The notes under the pieces: model-generated | What the model was told of the DNA's origin: nothing | Database searches by the model: none | Seen by the model: the letters and a program-made list of their open reading frames with translations, nothing else | Assembly: GCF_000165425.1 (NCBI RefSeq) | Contig: NW_001799499.1 | Coordinates: 186,001 to 250,000, forward strand | DNA from: Paramecium tetraurelia | Lineage: Eukaryota; Ciliophora; Oligohymenophorea; Peniculida; Parameciidae | Reading direction: 5' to 3' | DNA length: 64,000 nucleotides | Part shown: positions 13,191-26,900 of the stretch, piece after piece | Numbering within the stretch: position 1 is the stretch's first letter | Layout: the number at the start of each line of letters is the position of its first letter | Translations under genes and position numbers: made by a program

Positions 13191-16100
13191 ATGAATTCTC
13201 ACAAGTATTAAGTAATTAAAAAAATAGGAATAATTATTCTGGTTTATTTTAATTTAATTTGTATAAATAATTAAAACATATGTCTCATTTAAAGAGGAAT
13301 AAGTAATTATAAAATGTATTTAAGAATTGTCCAATAAGAAAGCAATTTAGATTAATCGCAAAAATAATAATTTTAAGTTGAGGGATTAAATTATCAAGCA
13401 TTTCATTAATACATTGAAAACAAATTCACAGACAGCAAATAGTTTAAATTCTTAAATGCTAATGCATTGAATTAAAATATTTATGAATTTTAGATTTCAT
13501 ACTAAAGTTAGAAATGGAGGTGTAAATATATTAATTATATAGAATAAGAAAAACTAGTCTCATGTTTAATTTGGTAGATAATATGGTTGTTTAGGATAAC
13601 TTCCTATATTTGATAAACTATTTGAAAGAAATCTTGGAGCATTCTGAATTTAATTAGAAACTAAAACTTTTTTTGTAGTTTTCAGATGTTCAAGTCAATA
13701 AAAAGTACTTAAGTTGTTATGTCGATAAAAGATCTGGAGGAAGACACAAAGTATAATATACCTTTTAAAAAGAGAGCTAATTGTAGGGAAAGATTAACTT
13801 GTTGTCATTAATAGTTTCAAAGAAGATTCTTAACATTGACTTCCGAAGGCATATGTTTAAGTTATGAATAATTCGGTGAACAATCCAGAATTCGAGACAT
13901 GATATTGTTTGATCATAGTTTTCAAATTCATTATGGAAAGAAATCGACAGGTTAGAAATATGGAATAGTATTCAAGAATAACACAAGAAATCTCCTGGTG
14001 AGATGTCATAGTGAATTTGAATTTGTTGACTTAGTAGTTTAAACTTAAATAGTGTTTAATTAAAGTCAGTCTGTCAAAAAGAATCCCTTCGATTCCTTTT
14101 CGCCTATAAGAAATAGAAACTTTGCCAAATATTTTATAGATGGACAGAATTACTTTGATTAACTTAGATAGGACATTGAAGCAGCAAAGGAAGAAATCTT
14201 TATAACTGATTGGTGGTTGTCTCCTGAGTTATATTTAAAAAGACCATCACATGAAAACGAAAATTTTAGATTAGATAAACTATTATAATAAAAGGCAATA
14301 GAAGGTGTAAGAATCTATTCAATAGTATATAATGAGCCTAAATTAGCTTTGACAATAAATTCACAATATACATAAACAAAACTCAATAATCTACATTAAA
14401 ATATTTCAGTTGTTCGACATCCTAACAGTGTAATTCCAATGTTATGGTCTCATCATGAAAAAATTGTAGTTATAGATCAATAGATTGCCTATTTAGGTGG
14501 ATTAGATCTCTGTTATGGTAGATATGATACTCAGTCTCACCCTTTATTTGAAGAATATCAAGGGTAATTCCCAGGATGTGATTATTCAAATAGTCGAATT
14601 GCTGATTTTAGAGATGTCACTAACTTTAAGTAATCCGACATTGATAGAGAGGAGACTCCAAGAATGCCCTGGCATGATGTTTAGATTAAAATAATCGGAG
14701 GATCTGTCAGAGATGTAGCTAAACATTTTGTCTAATATTGGAATTTCGTATTAATTGATTTAACCAAAAAGGATGAATATTCTGTCCTCTAATTATAGGA
14801 TAATTTGGAATCATTAAATCGATGGGATAGATATAAACTTAAATTGTCACAGATATCATCAAGGTTAGAACACTTTTTAATGACTAAATTGCATATATCT
14901 AATGAAAACAACTAATACTAATAATAATAAACACCTGAATCGAGTTTAGCATCTCCAAATATCAATAATTAGAATGTTTAAATTTAATTAGTTCAATCTT
15001 AAATACAAATTTAATCAAATTAAAATGAAGAAAAATAAAACTATATCTAAGAAGAGAAATTAAGAACTAAAAGTGCCTCATTTTATCTGGTCAAGGAAGG
15101 CTTCTAAATTGAGGAAGACATTTTGAATGCTATGAATAAATAATCTCAAATTGAAGATTCTAACTATTTATTTTAAGCCAAGAAAAGAACTCCATCTTTC
15201 TAACAAGCAGATAAACCATAAATTAACAATGAGAAAATTAAATTAGATGTGAGAAAGACCTCCAAATCTGGATCGTGTTCTATCTAAATTTTAAGATCTG
15301 CTAATAAATGGTCATTAGGTTTATCAAAAAACCATACAGAAAATTCGATTTAAAAAGCTATGATACATCTAATTTAACATTCGTCTTACTACATTTATAT
15401 TGAAAATCAATTCTTTATGACTTCATTAGCTGGGGAACCATTGCTTAATCCCATTGGTCTGGCCATTGTACAAAGAATCAAATAGGCCTATTATAATTAA
15501 CAGCAATTTCACATGACAATTGTACTACCCCTATTACCTGGTTTCGAAGGAGAGATAGATGATACTAAAGCAAATTTAATGAAATTATAACTTCATTATG
15601 AATATTATAGTTTATGCAGAGGAGGATAATCTCTAATTGAATAATTAAAAGATATCCCAAACATTAATTCCTACTTGACTATTGCTGGATTAAGAAATCA
15701 TGGTGTAAATTCCAAGGGTCAACCAAAAACAGAAATAGTTTACGTCCATACAAAATTAATGATTGTTGATGATTCAATTGTGTTATGTGGTTCAGCAAAT
15801 ATTAATGATCGAAGTTTAAAAGGGTCAAGAGATTCAGAAATTGCTATTCTAATTGAAGATTCTACAAAAGTAGGAGATGGGAGAAGATTTGCATATGATT
15901 TGAGGAGAGACTTGTATAAAGAACATTTTCAGATTACTGATTATCGCAAACCCAATGATCCTGAATTAGTTAAGTAAATACAAGTTTAGATGAAAGTATT
16001 ATTTACTGTTATTATTAGAATAATACACTGTTGTATAGAAAAATCTTTGCATGTTATCCAGATGATTCTGTCCTAACATTCCGACAACTAAAATAATTTA

Positions 16101-16252
16101 AATCTAGTGCTAATTTATAGAGCTATTTTGCTTTGTAACATGAAATTGTAGGGTTTGGAGTAGAATGGCCTCTTGAATTCTTAAAAGAAGAATCTTTAAA
16201 ACTTCCTGTATTCGCTAAGGAAGTTCTGGTTCCAGATATTAATTTCACATGA
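13191..16252 (+). CDS. Phospholipase D with PX-like and PH-like N-terminus
   Basis: Hydrolyses phosphatidylcholine-type lipids to phosphatidic acid (family role). Seen: both HKD catalytic motifs, [11 protein letters not shown] near 14455 and [11 protein letters not shown] near 15755, the latter followed by GSANINDRS, plus family-typical [11 protein letters not shown] and MPWHDVQIKIIGG. Upstream, [17 protein letters not shown] resembles the end of a PX domain, and [13 protein letters not shown] begins a PH-like stretch. Introns near 13540 (23 nt), near 13759 (22 nt, AAG acceptor) and a 23-nt one starting near 15993 join the frames; the last links to the usual C-terminal exon ending VPDINFT. 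A Q/N-rich insert of roughly 130 residues separates the two HKD halves. Exon structure before about 13390 is unresolved, so the ATG at 13191 is provisional. Resembles the PXPH-type PLDs (PLD1/2, plant zeta). Confidence 0.93.
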
Positions 16253-16466
16253 TTTTCTGTTCTACTTTTATGTTAATGATTTTAATTAGAAATTTTGATA
16301 TAAATATCTATTATTATTATAGGTGAATAATACAAATATATGTCAAATTTAGAAATTAATTGTCTTTTGTGCATACAAATTACAATAGGAAGTTTTACAC
16401 AGAGGTAAATAGTATTTTAATAAAATTATGGTTTTATTTATTCAAAAAATAAATAAATTTATAATT

Positions 16467-18063
16467 ATGTTAAATAAATATTTTTCATTTTATAAGGTTT
16501 GTAGAGAAAAGAACAAGCTTTATAATTACATCAAAAGTGTATTTGTAGAAAAAATAGAATAAATAGAAGATAGTTTAATCTATTCAAATGACTTACCATA
16601 TGCGGTACTGAGTTTAGAAAACTCAAGATTTATCAATCCTAATATTGGATAAAAATTAGCAAACACTGCAAAGTTAGTTTTTCATAACAATGATTTATCG
16701 AAGTTAAAATCTGCTTAATTTGCAGTTGAAATTCTAAATTCTTTATACTAATATGCTGATAAATCAGACGCTGAATTGTATAAAGAAATTTATAAATTTT
16801 ACTAAAACCATCCTTATTTATTTGATAAAAATTTGATTACCAGATTGTAATATTACTATCACCAGTTGGCAGAGAATGCTCATTTTGAAGATTTAGTTGA
16901 AATAGGCCGCAGTGTTGGTTCCATCACTAACACCAGAATGTTTACCCCAGTAGTCTTGGATTTATATAACATAAAGAGATAAAGCTATTGGAATTTAATT
17001 GTCAGATATGATCCAGACAAATTGACTAGCACAGCCACTTTGACTCATAAATCTGGAATTACTATTAGAATGCAGGGTGTCTATCCTAATAATTATGAAG
17101 ATATCACAGATACAAAACAAATGATCGCTGAGAAAAGGTTTGATGCGGTTATTTTGAATTCTGCTCCTGTGTCTATTGCACAAATAGATGAGAATAAAAA
17201 ATTTGATATAATAAACAAAATCACTAGCAATCTAGAAGCTAATAGGATTTTTAAGGATAAAGTTGAATAAGTTTTAGTGACTGATTTCGAACCTATTATT
17301 GAAGAATTAAAAAAGAATTTCAGAATAGATAATTCAAAATAAATCCTCACAGGTGTTTAATAAGGTTTTGAAGTGCCATACACTCTAGAATCACTAATAT
17401 ACTAATTTTCTACACAAAAAAAAGAATCAAATTAACCTCATTTAATTTTAGGGGGATTAGGAATTGAAGACAAATTAAGATTGTTCTTAAATCAAATTAA
17501 CCCTTAAAAAATAACTAATGAATTATAAACACTTAGATTCAAATGGCTAAATCAAGTTTTTTCACATGTTGCAAAAGCTCAAAAGATAGGATGTTTTGTT
17601 TGTGGTACATAACCTGAGGCTATCAATCCTCCTTCAAAGATCTTGAATGAAAACCCAATTATATTGAATTTTCAATCAAAATTTTTGGCTGATATCACTC
17701 TAAAATACATTGGAAATAGTACTAAAAAGGATATTTTATTAATTTTAAACTAATCAATATTTTATGACACTCTAAAACACATTGTCGAGGCTGAGATCAT
17801 TAAAAATGATTTTAGTATTGATGAATATCGATCTAATCTCATTAAACAAAAATTAGGGGTATCGCCCTTAAATCAAAATTATCTAAATTTATTTAAGTAA
17901 TTTTATGAAGAGTAATTTATTAAATATTATATCTAGTTCCTTAGAGACAAATTAGATCTATAAATTATGCTCTTAAGAGATACTAGACTTGAATAAAATC
18001 TCAAAATTAAAATATATACCAGGATAGTAAATTCGCTGTGGTATAAGAGACATTTTATTTTGA
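16467..18063 (+). CDS. Unrecognised protein, possibly mitochondrial
   Basis: Predicted 523 residues with one 25-nt intron (GTAATT...TAG, near 17914) that joins the long main frame to the C-terminal exon; coding length then divides by three. The N-terminus is basic and hydrophobic (MLNKYFSFYKVCREKNKLYNY), compatible with a mitochondrial presequence. The middle is helical and reads LPYAVLSLENSRFINPNIG and LEIGRSVGSITN-like segments reminiscent of helical-repeat RNA-binding organelle proteins, but no domain can be named. A Cys pair is seen at IGCFVCGTQPE. The protein ends IRCGIRDILF. The next gene starts 51 bp downstream on the same strand. Function unknown. Confidence 0.75.
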
Positions 18064-18114
18064 AAATATTTGTGTAAATTAATAAAAAGAATTTATATTA
18101 AAGAAAATAATCTA

Positions 18115-21100
18115 ATGCATAGTACAGAGATCCCAGATCCTTAAAAAATAGAAGAAGCATTTAACATAATTATGAACTCTAAAAATCAATAGAATGGAAA
18201 AGAGGCAGATTCCTATTTGAGAAATTTAGAATAAAACTATCCATACATTTTAGTGTCGCTATTGTAGATTTTTGAGAATAGTTAGGTATTTCTTTGCATC
18301 ATTATTTTTCTAAAGGTTTACCTAAATAAATTCTAAGCATTATTACTAATTAAAAATGTTATAGTGAGAAATTGGACTAAGTGTTAAATAAAGGATAGTC
18401 AAAAATTCTAAAATATTTCAGAGGAATTAAAAACTCATGTGAAGGATAAAATAGTCTCATTTTTGGGAGTTGTCTAAGATGATAAATTCAAAACTGAAAT
18501 TAATCTGATCATATCAGTCATAGCTAAGCATGATTTCCCCTTAAAATTTTAAGGATTGGTAAACTATTTTGCTTAAGGACTTAATACAATTGTACAAAGT
18601 GGATCTGCTAACTCTGCTATGACTTATGATTTGATTGTTTCCCTCAAAGTGGTTTAGTAAAGCGTAATTTAAAATAGAAATAGTATTTACATTGAATTAT
18701 CATTTAGCTGCTTTTAAACTATAATAAATGCAATTCTTTTTAGTTATTTGGAATAACCTACAGCATCTTTGGAAGAATATTACCTCAATATAATAACAAG
18801 AATTGCAATAAAATATTAACAATTACTCCTTTGTTAATAAAATCTCTAAAAAGTTAGATAGACTGTTATCATTATCAATAATGTCCCTAAATTAAGAATA
18901 AGACCAGTAACTATATAATCCAATTATATTTTAGAGAAAAAATACAGTTAGTATTTATGTTATTGTTGGAGAAAACAGCGATTCTCTTAAAAAATGTTTA
19001 GTAACAAAAGCTATTATAGCCAAATCTTAAAACCTTGATTCATAGTTTAGGTAATATTTAAAGTCTTTTCTCATTCAGTATCAATTAAGGTTTTTAAGAT
19101 TACTTAATACTATTAAAGTTAATAATATAGAATGAATGGGAAGACACAAGAGTTTTAAGGACTGGTTTAATTGGAATCTTCAAAATACTCAAGTCCTTAT
19201 TGTTTTTTAGAGATGAACAATTTTATAAAAAGAAATTATAGGAGGCTAATTCGGAGCAATTTAAATAAACAATCCAATCGATTAATTAACTCTTAAACTC
19301 GTTCTTTTAAGAAAACATGTAATTCTTTATTGAATAACTCATAAAAATTGCTGCCATTCCAACAGACCTTAGTGATGAGGAATTGATTGAATAAGAAGAA
19401 GACTTAACAATTGATGACGCCAAAAATGAAATGCAATGTCCAATTTTTACTATTTGTCTAATATGCTAAGATCAATTGATGCAAAGATTTCCAGAGCAAT
19501 TCATTTAGAAAATCACAGAAATAATGCAACAGTTAATAAATAGCAATTTTAATGCAAGTTAATAAATTTTGGAGAGCTTCTTTGCAATATTGGGATCAAC
19601 ACCAAGATTAACTACAAAATTGAAAGTTTAACCAATATAAATTCAACCTGTTTTATAGTATTTAATAAAAACAAACACTATTTAATGCTAGAGAAGGTTT
19701 GCATTCTTATGTAGAAGCTATTGTAATTGTTTTAGCGATTCTGAATTACCTTAAATTTTAGAATATGCTAGATTATTATTAAGCAACTCATAAGATTAGA
19801 TAGTTTAATATTAAACTTTGATGTGCATCAAGAGTATTATTTAATATTTAGGCCCAAATTTCGATTTTAGAAATGTAATATTTCTTGAATAAGTTGCTCC
19901 TGTAATTGTTAAACTATTGTGCAATTTATAGAAGTCAAATATTTTATGGCCATTATTATCGTTGTTAGAAATTTTAATTTAAAAATATTCAGAAACTAAT
20001 GCAAATTCGATGTAAATTTTGATTAAAGTGATTGAAAACTCAGATATATTGATATTAATGAAAACTAAATCATAATTACTAATAGGAGCCTTGTGTGATA
20101 TGTTTTTAGCTTTATTTGTGTCCTTTCCTTTAGGAACCAACTTGAGTCATCTATATAAGTTAGCCATAATTCTGATTGATAATAATTTAGACTCAAAAGA
20201 AAACAACATTTTTGAATTACTGTAGTTTTTATTACAAGAATATGATCCCATTTCAGACAACAATTAAACAGGCATCCTATTTAGCAATTTGTACTTAGCA
20301 CATGAGAAGGAGCTCTTGGAAGATACAGAATTTAATCATATGTCAACAATATTAAGAATAATTGAAGAATTGTTATTGTTAAATCTCATTCAATTGACAC
20401 CAAATATCTTTAATCTTCTATAAGAACGATTATCAATTGCTTAATAAATTGATTGCTATGATATTGCTATGATTTTAAAGAAGAGTTGCATAAGTTTATT
20501 GGAAACCATAATATTGAAACAGTTCGATAGCATTACAGTTCAACAAAACTAATAGATCATAGTATTTTTAATCTAAGAATTGATTAAGTTAAACGGAGGT
20601 GATTAAATCGATCAGATGTATTACACTATTTAATACAAGAATAATATTTTGGAAATCCTCAATAGATTTTTACTAAAGGATATTGTTAGTATGATTTAGG
20701 TATTAAATACTGTTTCAATATCAGCAGATTCATACTTTATTTTGTGGTAAGATACTGCTTAACATATTACAAACAGGGGCAACAGAAAAATAAATGTCAT
20801 TTCTTAATTGCTCTTCCTAAAATATCTTTCAAAACCTACCTTTGAGAAAGTGTTTTAACATATGCTCTCAGAAGCATTCCCAGAAATCGATTACGATTTC
20901 GAACTAAGATCTAAGGAATTTAGAGATTTACAATAATAAAACAGAAAAAAATTAATCAATTCCAGATAAAGCAGACTGTCTAAATAGTTTAGAAATAACC
21001 ATAGGAAAGAAGTTTTATAAGAACTTTGCTTATATGATGAAACATTTAATCTAAGGTAGTTCTTCTTTTCAACAATATAGGTAATTTTATTTATATTTAA

Positions 21101-21200
21101 TTAGGAATGCATGAAACTCCATAATTACTCTGAATTAACTTAGATTATCAACATTCAGTCAGTAATAGACAAGCTGAATCAATTGATTAATGAAAAATGA
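18115..21200 (+). CDS. Importin-beta superfamily nuclear transport receptor
   Basis: About 1000 residues. The N-terminus reads as an importin-beta N-terminal (Ran-binding) domain: EADSYLRNLEQNYPYILVSL, then ALLLIKNVIVRNWTKC, ISEELKTHVKDKIVSFLG and ISVIAKHDFPLKFQGLVNYF. This fits the importin-11/importin-9/Kap120 type. The rest is helical repeat with an acidic insert (DLSDEELIEQEEDLTIDDA), as in many importins. One intron (28 nt, GTAACTATAT...TTTAG, near 18920) restores the frame; exon joins around 19080-19160 are unresolved. A 24-nt in-frame intron is likely near 21080. The last residues are IDKLNQLINEK before TGA. The family carries cargo through nuclear pores in a RanGTP-dependent manner; the cargo is not predictable. 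Confidence 0.8.
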
Positions 21201-21267
21201 GAGAGTGTGAATAATATAAATGTATTAGTTGTAATTTAATGTATGTTTATATATTGTACAGATGAGA

Positions 21268-21703
21268 TCATTCTTTTTTTTCTTCTGCTCTTACTTTGCC
21301 TTTGCCATTAGTCAATCTAACATTGAGTTCAGCTGCTCTTCTTACAAGTGTAGCCCTTTTTCTGGCTGAGAGATTATGAGCCAATTCACCTGCAAAAGTT
21401 CTATTATTTGTAAGTAATAATTCAAGATCCTTTTCATTTGTGATTAATAATTTTCTGAAGCCACTCTAATCCAAATATCTAATTGGTTGTTATTTTATTA
21501 TACCTTGTTTTTTTATCACCTCTATGACCAGCTTTTGGCATGGGTCTATTTCCTCTAAATCTTCTTCTGACTCTGTTATCAATACCTCTTGGTCTTCTCC
21601 AACTAGGTCTTAATTTGTGTGGGTAGTCTTCTGATTCAAATCTAACAAATCTCTTTGTTCTCTTGTGAACAATTCTTTTGTGTGCTAGTGCTTTGACAAC
21701 CAT
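21268..21703 (-). CDS. RPL32: Ribosomal protein eL32
   Basis: Large-subunit ribosomal protein of 136 residues. Exon 1 (21703-21504) encodes [20 protein letters not shown] and [17 protein letters not shown], typical of eL32; after a 25-nt intron (21479-21503, GTATAA...TTAG) exon 2 encodes [16 protein letters not shown] and [13 protein letters not shown], ending with TGA. Coding length divides by three and overall size matches the family (about 130-135). All expected conserved blocks are present and unbroken, so it looks functional. It points toward the importin gene, whose end is only 67 bp away. Confidence 0.97.
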
Positions 21704-22549
21704 TTTTAATTAAATAAAAGATTTTATTTCAAATATACATCTTCATTCTCAGTAATAATAAAAAATGACCAATATACCTCTACTCACAAAAGGTCATCTT
21801 AACTTGAGAAATTAAGACTATTGACAAGCATAACCCCATGATCAATATAAAAATTCATCTAATTATTTCTGGGTAATTATAAAAGAGAAGGATGGAAATA
21901 ATATATCTAAATCTAGTATAATGTATATAATTAATCAAGCACAGAAATCAATAGTTATTTTTTGATTTAAGTTTTATCATCAGATTATATATATTGATTC
22001 CTCTTTCCTATGAGAATAATCTTAAAACTGATATATTTAGAAGACTCATTATAAAATCAATAAAACCTAAAGAAAAATTAGTAGAAAATAATTTAACTGT
22101 TCATATTTTCCTTTGTAAAATAATTGGGATGTAAAAGGTTTTTAAATCCAGATTTTTAATTGAAAATTATCTTAAACAATTTTTTTTATTTAAAATACTA
22201 TAATGAATTTAAAATTAGATAGATGCTTTATAGAAAGTAAAATTTTATGATTTTTTGAAACTTTATGTTTATTTTATAATCAATTTGTAATAATCATAAC
22301 ATTTGTATATTTATACATTTTTTGTTAAGACTATTGAAATTACGGTTTTTGAAATTTTTCTTACTTTTAAATTTCCATTTTTGAATTCTTTTCCTTTTCA
22401 ATTAAAAATTACTTTTTTCTTCATCACCAATTGCAGTTAACAAATTTACTTTAGTTTGAATTAAATTTAATATCTATTGATGATTAGAATGAGATACTTT
22501 GTTTGTTGTTTCATTTTAGACATTCTAATGATTATTATTAAATTATTAA
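21704..22549. other. Upstream region of eL32, no gene seen
   Basis: About 850 bases of A/T-rich sequence upstream of the eL32 start. No sustained coding frame was seen on either strand; it presumably includes the eL32 promoter. Confidence 0.45.
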
Positions 22550-22840
22550 ATGGCCTTCAATAACTCGAATTTTGAGAATGACCAAAATTCTGAGTCTAAT
22601 GTTACAAATAATATTAAATCGATATATTTTGTTTATTCCTCTTAGAGAAGATCACAGATAGTAGTGAGATTCATGTCAAAATGAATGAGATTCAAAATTT
22701 ACAATTCCATTTCAAGAAAATCTTCTTTTGAGTAAGTACCATTTCCCAAGAGTATACAATCTTACAAATTAAACTGAAATAAGCTTTAGCATTCATTATA
22801 CTACAATATTAATCTATAAAACCTTAACAGAAATGAAGAA
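22550..22840 (+). pseudogene. Possible small gene or gene remnant
   Basis: ATG at 22550 opens MAFNNSNFENDQNSESNVTN, a protein-like composition, then a second frame reads EKITDSSEIHVKMNEIQNLQ and a third TILQIKLKQALAFIIL. No clean GT...AG introns of the usual size connect the three frames, and each soon meets TGA. It may be a decayed small gene or an annotation artefact; no domain is recognised. Confidence 0.25.
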
Positions 22841-23576
22841 TGATGTAATGGCAATAAGCAAAATGTTATTTAAATTACAACTCTTTTATGTTAAGCATAT
22901 TTAAATAATTTAGGCAGCTAGCTCGGTGGTCTTTAAACTTAAGTTATTGGATTCACATAACTAATTTTCAATATAATAATATCCTTTTACCCTATAAATC
23001 CATTGTGTTAAAGTTTCCACCTTTTCAATCAGTTAGTCTGGTCGAGTGTTTAACTCCAGTTCAAAATTTCTGTTCATAGAGAAATAATTGAGATTTTATT
23101 AGAATTGAAAAGTTGGGATTATTTATATCATCTTTTGAAATAATGCAAAATGCTTTATATAATTGAAAAATATCTTTATGTTAATAACAATATTATAAGG
23201 TAAACATCATAATATGTTAATAGTATCAATGTAAAAGATATCATAAAATATAACTTAATAAAACTAAATCAGAGATTATACAAATTGAGGTAAGTGGCTT
23301 ATAAACCCCAAAAACCAATTGTTTCAATTTGGGTTGGTTTAGTATAATTTAGATTAATTATATTTATATAAAGCATTGCAAAATTGTTGCCTTCATGTGA
23401 CAATTTATAATCTATCGAGATAATAATAAAATAATTAATTTGTTTTGGATTCCTGAAATAACAATTTAGTATTTGTTTATTTCAAAAATTGATATATTTG
23501 TTTAAATTTTTTTCTTAAAGAATATTAAATCATACTATTAATTGTCTAATTTATCAAGAGAAAAGAAACTAGGATA
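22841..23576. other. Gap with no clear gene
   Basis: A/T-rich. It includes a short imperfect inverted repeat AGTTAT...ATAACT near 22950 and a small C/A-rich stretch near 23306 (AAACCCCAAAAACC). Neither is long enough to call a functional element. Confidence 0.35.
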
Positions 23577-23933
23577 ATGAGAAATTGTAAATTTCAAAGA
23601 GGTAATTAATATTTTTAATATTAAAAATACACCAACTTATTTGTAAACTAATAAAATATTGTATACAGATTAAAAGAATTTGTTAGAATTAATTCAAGAT
23701 CTAAATATTCGTAACAGATTAATGCTTTAAATCAAATCAAAAGTGTCCTTTTTAAGTTAGTTGTAGCCAAAAGATTTCTATCATTATGTTTGAGAGATTA
23801 AAAAATCATTGAATTATAAGATGTTATTCTATTTCTTAGACTAATTGGCTTTACTATCTCACTCTTCCTTTAGAGATAATATTTTTAAATATAACATATA
23901 ATAAGATAATAAAGCTTTGATAAAATTAATTGA
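23577..23933 (+). CDS. Small unrecognised ORF (118 residues)
   Basis: Open from ATG 23577 to TGA 23933 without introns, reading ...RINSRSKYSQQINALNQIKS..., VVAKRFLSLCLRD and IIELQDVILFLRLIGF. A second frame over the same bases (ELIQDLNIRNRLMLQIKS) is also protein-like but contains a TGA, so the coding frame is uncertain. It lies only 19 bp from the end of the oppositely oriented SMC4 gene. No homology is recognised; it could be fortuitous. Confidence 0.3.
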
Positions 23934-23952
23934 TTATAATTTAATATAAATT

Positions 23953-26900
23953 TCAAACTTCTAATTAGATGACTTCTGTTGAATGATGGGTGTCTCTCAT
24001 ATATAGTCCAATGAGATTTGTTGCTTTCTCAAACATGTTCGTCCTTAATGAAACAATGATGAATTGAGAATCTATTTTATCTAAAAATTCTGCTACAATT
24101 TTAACATTTTTAAAATCTAAGGCAGCATCAATTTCATCAAGTATGTATATTGGAGTTGGTCTATAAAAATGAATTGCCAACATTAAACTCAAAGAGGCTA
24201 ATGTTTTTTCACCTCCTGATAATTTAGAAATCTACTTCCATGTTTTATTTGGAGGTTTGACCATGAATTGTAATCCTTCCTTAAAAATTTCTAATTCATC
24301 AATTACTTTTATTTCAGCTTCCCCTCCCATACTGAGATGCTTATAAATTTCTTATAATTTCAATTCAACATTTTTTAAAGTTTTGGCAAACTGAATTTTT
24401 CTTTCTTGAAATAGATCCTCATTGCGTGATTTTTCTTATTAAAAATTGATTTCATCATCCTTTGCCCTTTTTAACTTAATTTCATAATCTATTGATCTGT
24501 CCATAAAGATTTTCATTAAATTCTTGTCTTTATTTTTATTATCAGAGGTTCCTAATTCAGTATAGATATCAATTAAGTTTTATTATTTGGCAAATAATTT
24601 ACTTGCATCTTTTATGAGTTAAATATCTTTAGGTATTTATTCTGGCAAGAACTCCTCAATTCCTGCTGGAATAAAGAATTCCCTAAATTTTTAATAATAC
24701 TCATTTCTGACTTTTTAGATTTCTGTTAATAATTACTAACAAAAGATGTTATCTTGATGGGTTTAAAAAAATAAATTAGGATTTCCAGAGTCTGAATTAA
24801 AAGCTAAAAAGTACTCTTTATGTTCTTCTATCAATTCCTTTTGCTTGGTTCTATTTTTATCTTAATCTTATTTTTCTATGTTCTTTTTTAAGATAAATGC
24901 TTGTTTTTTATCTTCTGTTTCTTCAATTACTGTATTAATGGAAGTAATTGTTTTTACTAGATCATCAATTTATTTAGAGAATATTGCTTATTATGCTTTG
25001 ACTACATTTAATGAGCTTTGTAATCTATGTAGTTATTGTTTATGTCCTTCTACAACATTACTGTCCTAATACTTTTTATCTTATATTCGTTTTAATTAAT
25101 CCTTCAACCTTTCCAAATTTTCAGCTTCCAATTGAATATTTTAAGTATTTTAAACAATTTTTTTACCTGTAATAGTTTTTTAAGTAATAACCTTAAGGAG
25201 TTCTTACTAATAGGTTTCGAATGTTTGAGTGTAATTACTAAACATATCTTTAGCAGAATTGAGATCTTGGTTGGCAATCTCTTTTAATTTATCATCTATC
25301 GCTTGCAGATCTTATTAATCTAAACAAATTTTATTTTGTATTTTCTCTATTTCTCTTTACACAACTTCAATCTCTTTTTTAACTTCTTAATTTTTCTATT
25401 AATTATAATGGCATTCTTAATATTGAATCTAAAGGATTTCCATTTGCTTTTTATTATCATTAATTTATTCTTAGAGCATATTTTTATCAACTAATCTTTA
25501 TTTGTGTTTAGAATTGACCATTTCCTCATCCGACAAGGTTTCTCTTAACTTTTTCTCAAGTGCTAAGATTTCAAATTTAGTTTGATCCAATCTCTCTTTA
25601 AGAAGGTTTCTTTCCCTGATTAATTATTCTCTTTAATCATTAGAAAGTTCCTCATAAAATTTACTAGACATTCCTCCTTTCCTCTGTTCTGGACCACCTG
25701 ACATCACTCCACTTTACTCTACTAGTTTTCCATCTAAAGTTACCACTCTTTTTCTTTAGCCTATTCCAATATCTCTTGCAATCTCTATGTTATCCACCAC
25801 TAAAGTATCTCTCAATAAATTATAGAAAACTCCTCTGTATTTAGTATCTTTAAAATTGATCAAATCAAATAATCTAAGAGTCTTATCAAGTGGTTTAAAA
25901 GGTCTTTCCATAAATTAAATAACATTATCAGGAACCTTGTTTATGGGTATGAATAAGGCTCTGCCAATTTAATTCTACTTTAAAAAGTTAATACAATCTA
26001 CAGCATCTTAATCATTCTCCACTACTATACCATCCAAACCAGGACAAGCTGTTGTTATAGCACATTCGTATTTAGGATCAATTGTTCCTAAATCTCCCAA
26101 TCTTCCGCAAATTTTTAATTGACCTGCTTAGGATGCTCTTATTAATGCCCTTAATACTGTGGAATATTAATTTTTCTCTTTTCTATCTTCATTGTTTTAA
26201 TCCAACCTTTCTTACTTTTAAGCAATGTCATTAGTCAATCTTTTCTCTTCGGCCTTCCTCTCACTTAACTCTTTTAATGTCTTATCCTTTGAGTCTCTTA
26301 TCAAACTTTACAAATCTAATTGTCTCTCTATGTAGCTATTGATTTGTTCTATTTAAATTTATAATTAAGCTGTTTTTTTATCAAACTAATCAAGTTGATT
26401 TAAAAATTCATCAGGACTCTTACTAGTTCTTTCTTTTTCTAATTATAATTTCTCTAGTTAAACTTATAAATCATGAATCTATTTATTGAATGGCTTAAGC
26501 TTCTACTCTAATTCCTCTTTCTATTTCATTAGAAATCTTGATTCAACTTTGAGATCTGTCTTCAATTTATTATAATGAGTTTCTGCAATATTTTTTTCCT
26601 TTTCTATTTTATCTACCTTATTTTATTTTTCTGGAATCATCTATTCAAATTTTCTTTAATCCTACTCCAAAAGCTCCTTTTCCTTTATTAAATCATCAAT
26701 TTATTTCTATAATTTATTGATATTCAATTAACATTCTAACTCTTCATTCTAATCATACTTATTATTTATTGAATTTATTTCTAGATTAATAATCTTCTAT
26801 TAATTTTCATTATCCTTTATTTCTTAATCAATCCTATCTTTTTCTCCCCTTAAAATTTTCAAATCATCCATTTATCTCTATCTGCATTCAGTTTGCAATA

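Noticed and set aside
22915-23060. tRNA-like text (TAGCTCGGTGGTC ... GGTCGAG...)
   Set aside because: No acceptor-stem pairing, no 7-base anticodon loop on a 5-bp stem and no GGTTCRANTCC T-arm at the right distance.
23300-23345. Telomere-like CCCCAAAA stretch
   Set aside because: A single short C/A-rich patch inside continuous gene-bearing sequence; no tandem C4A2/C3A3 array.
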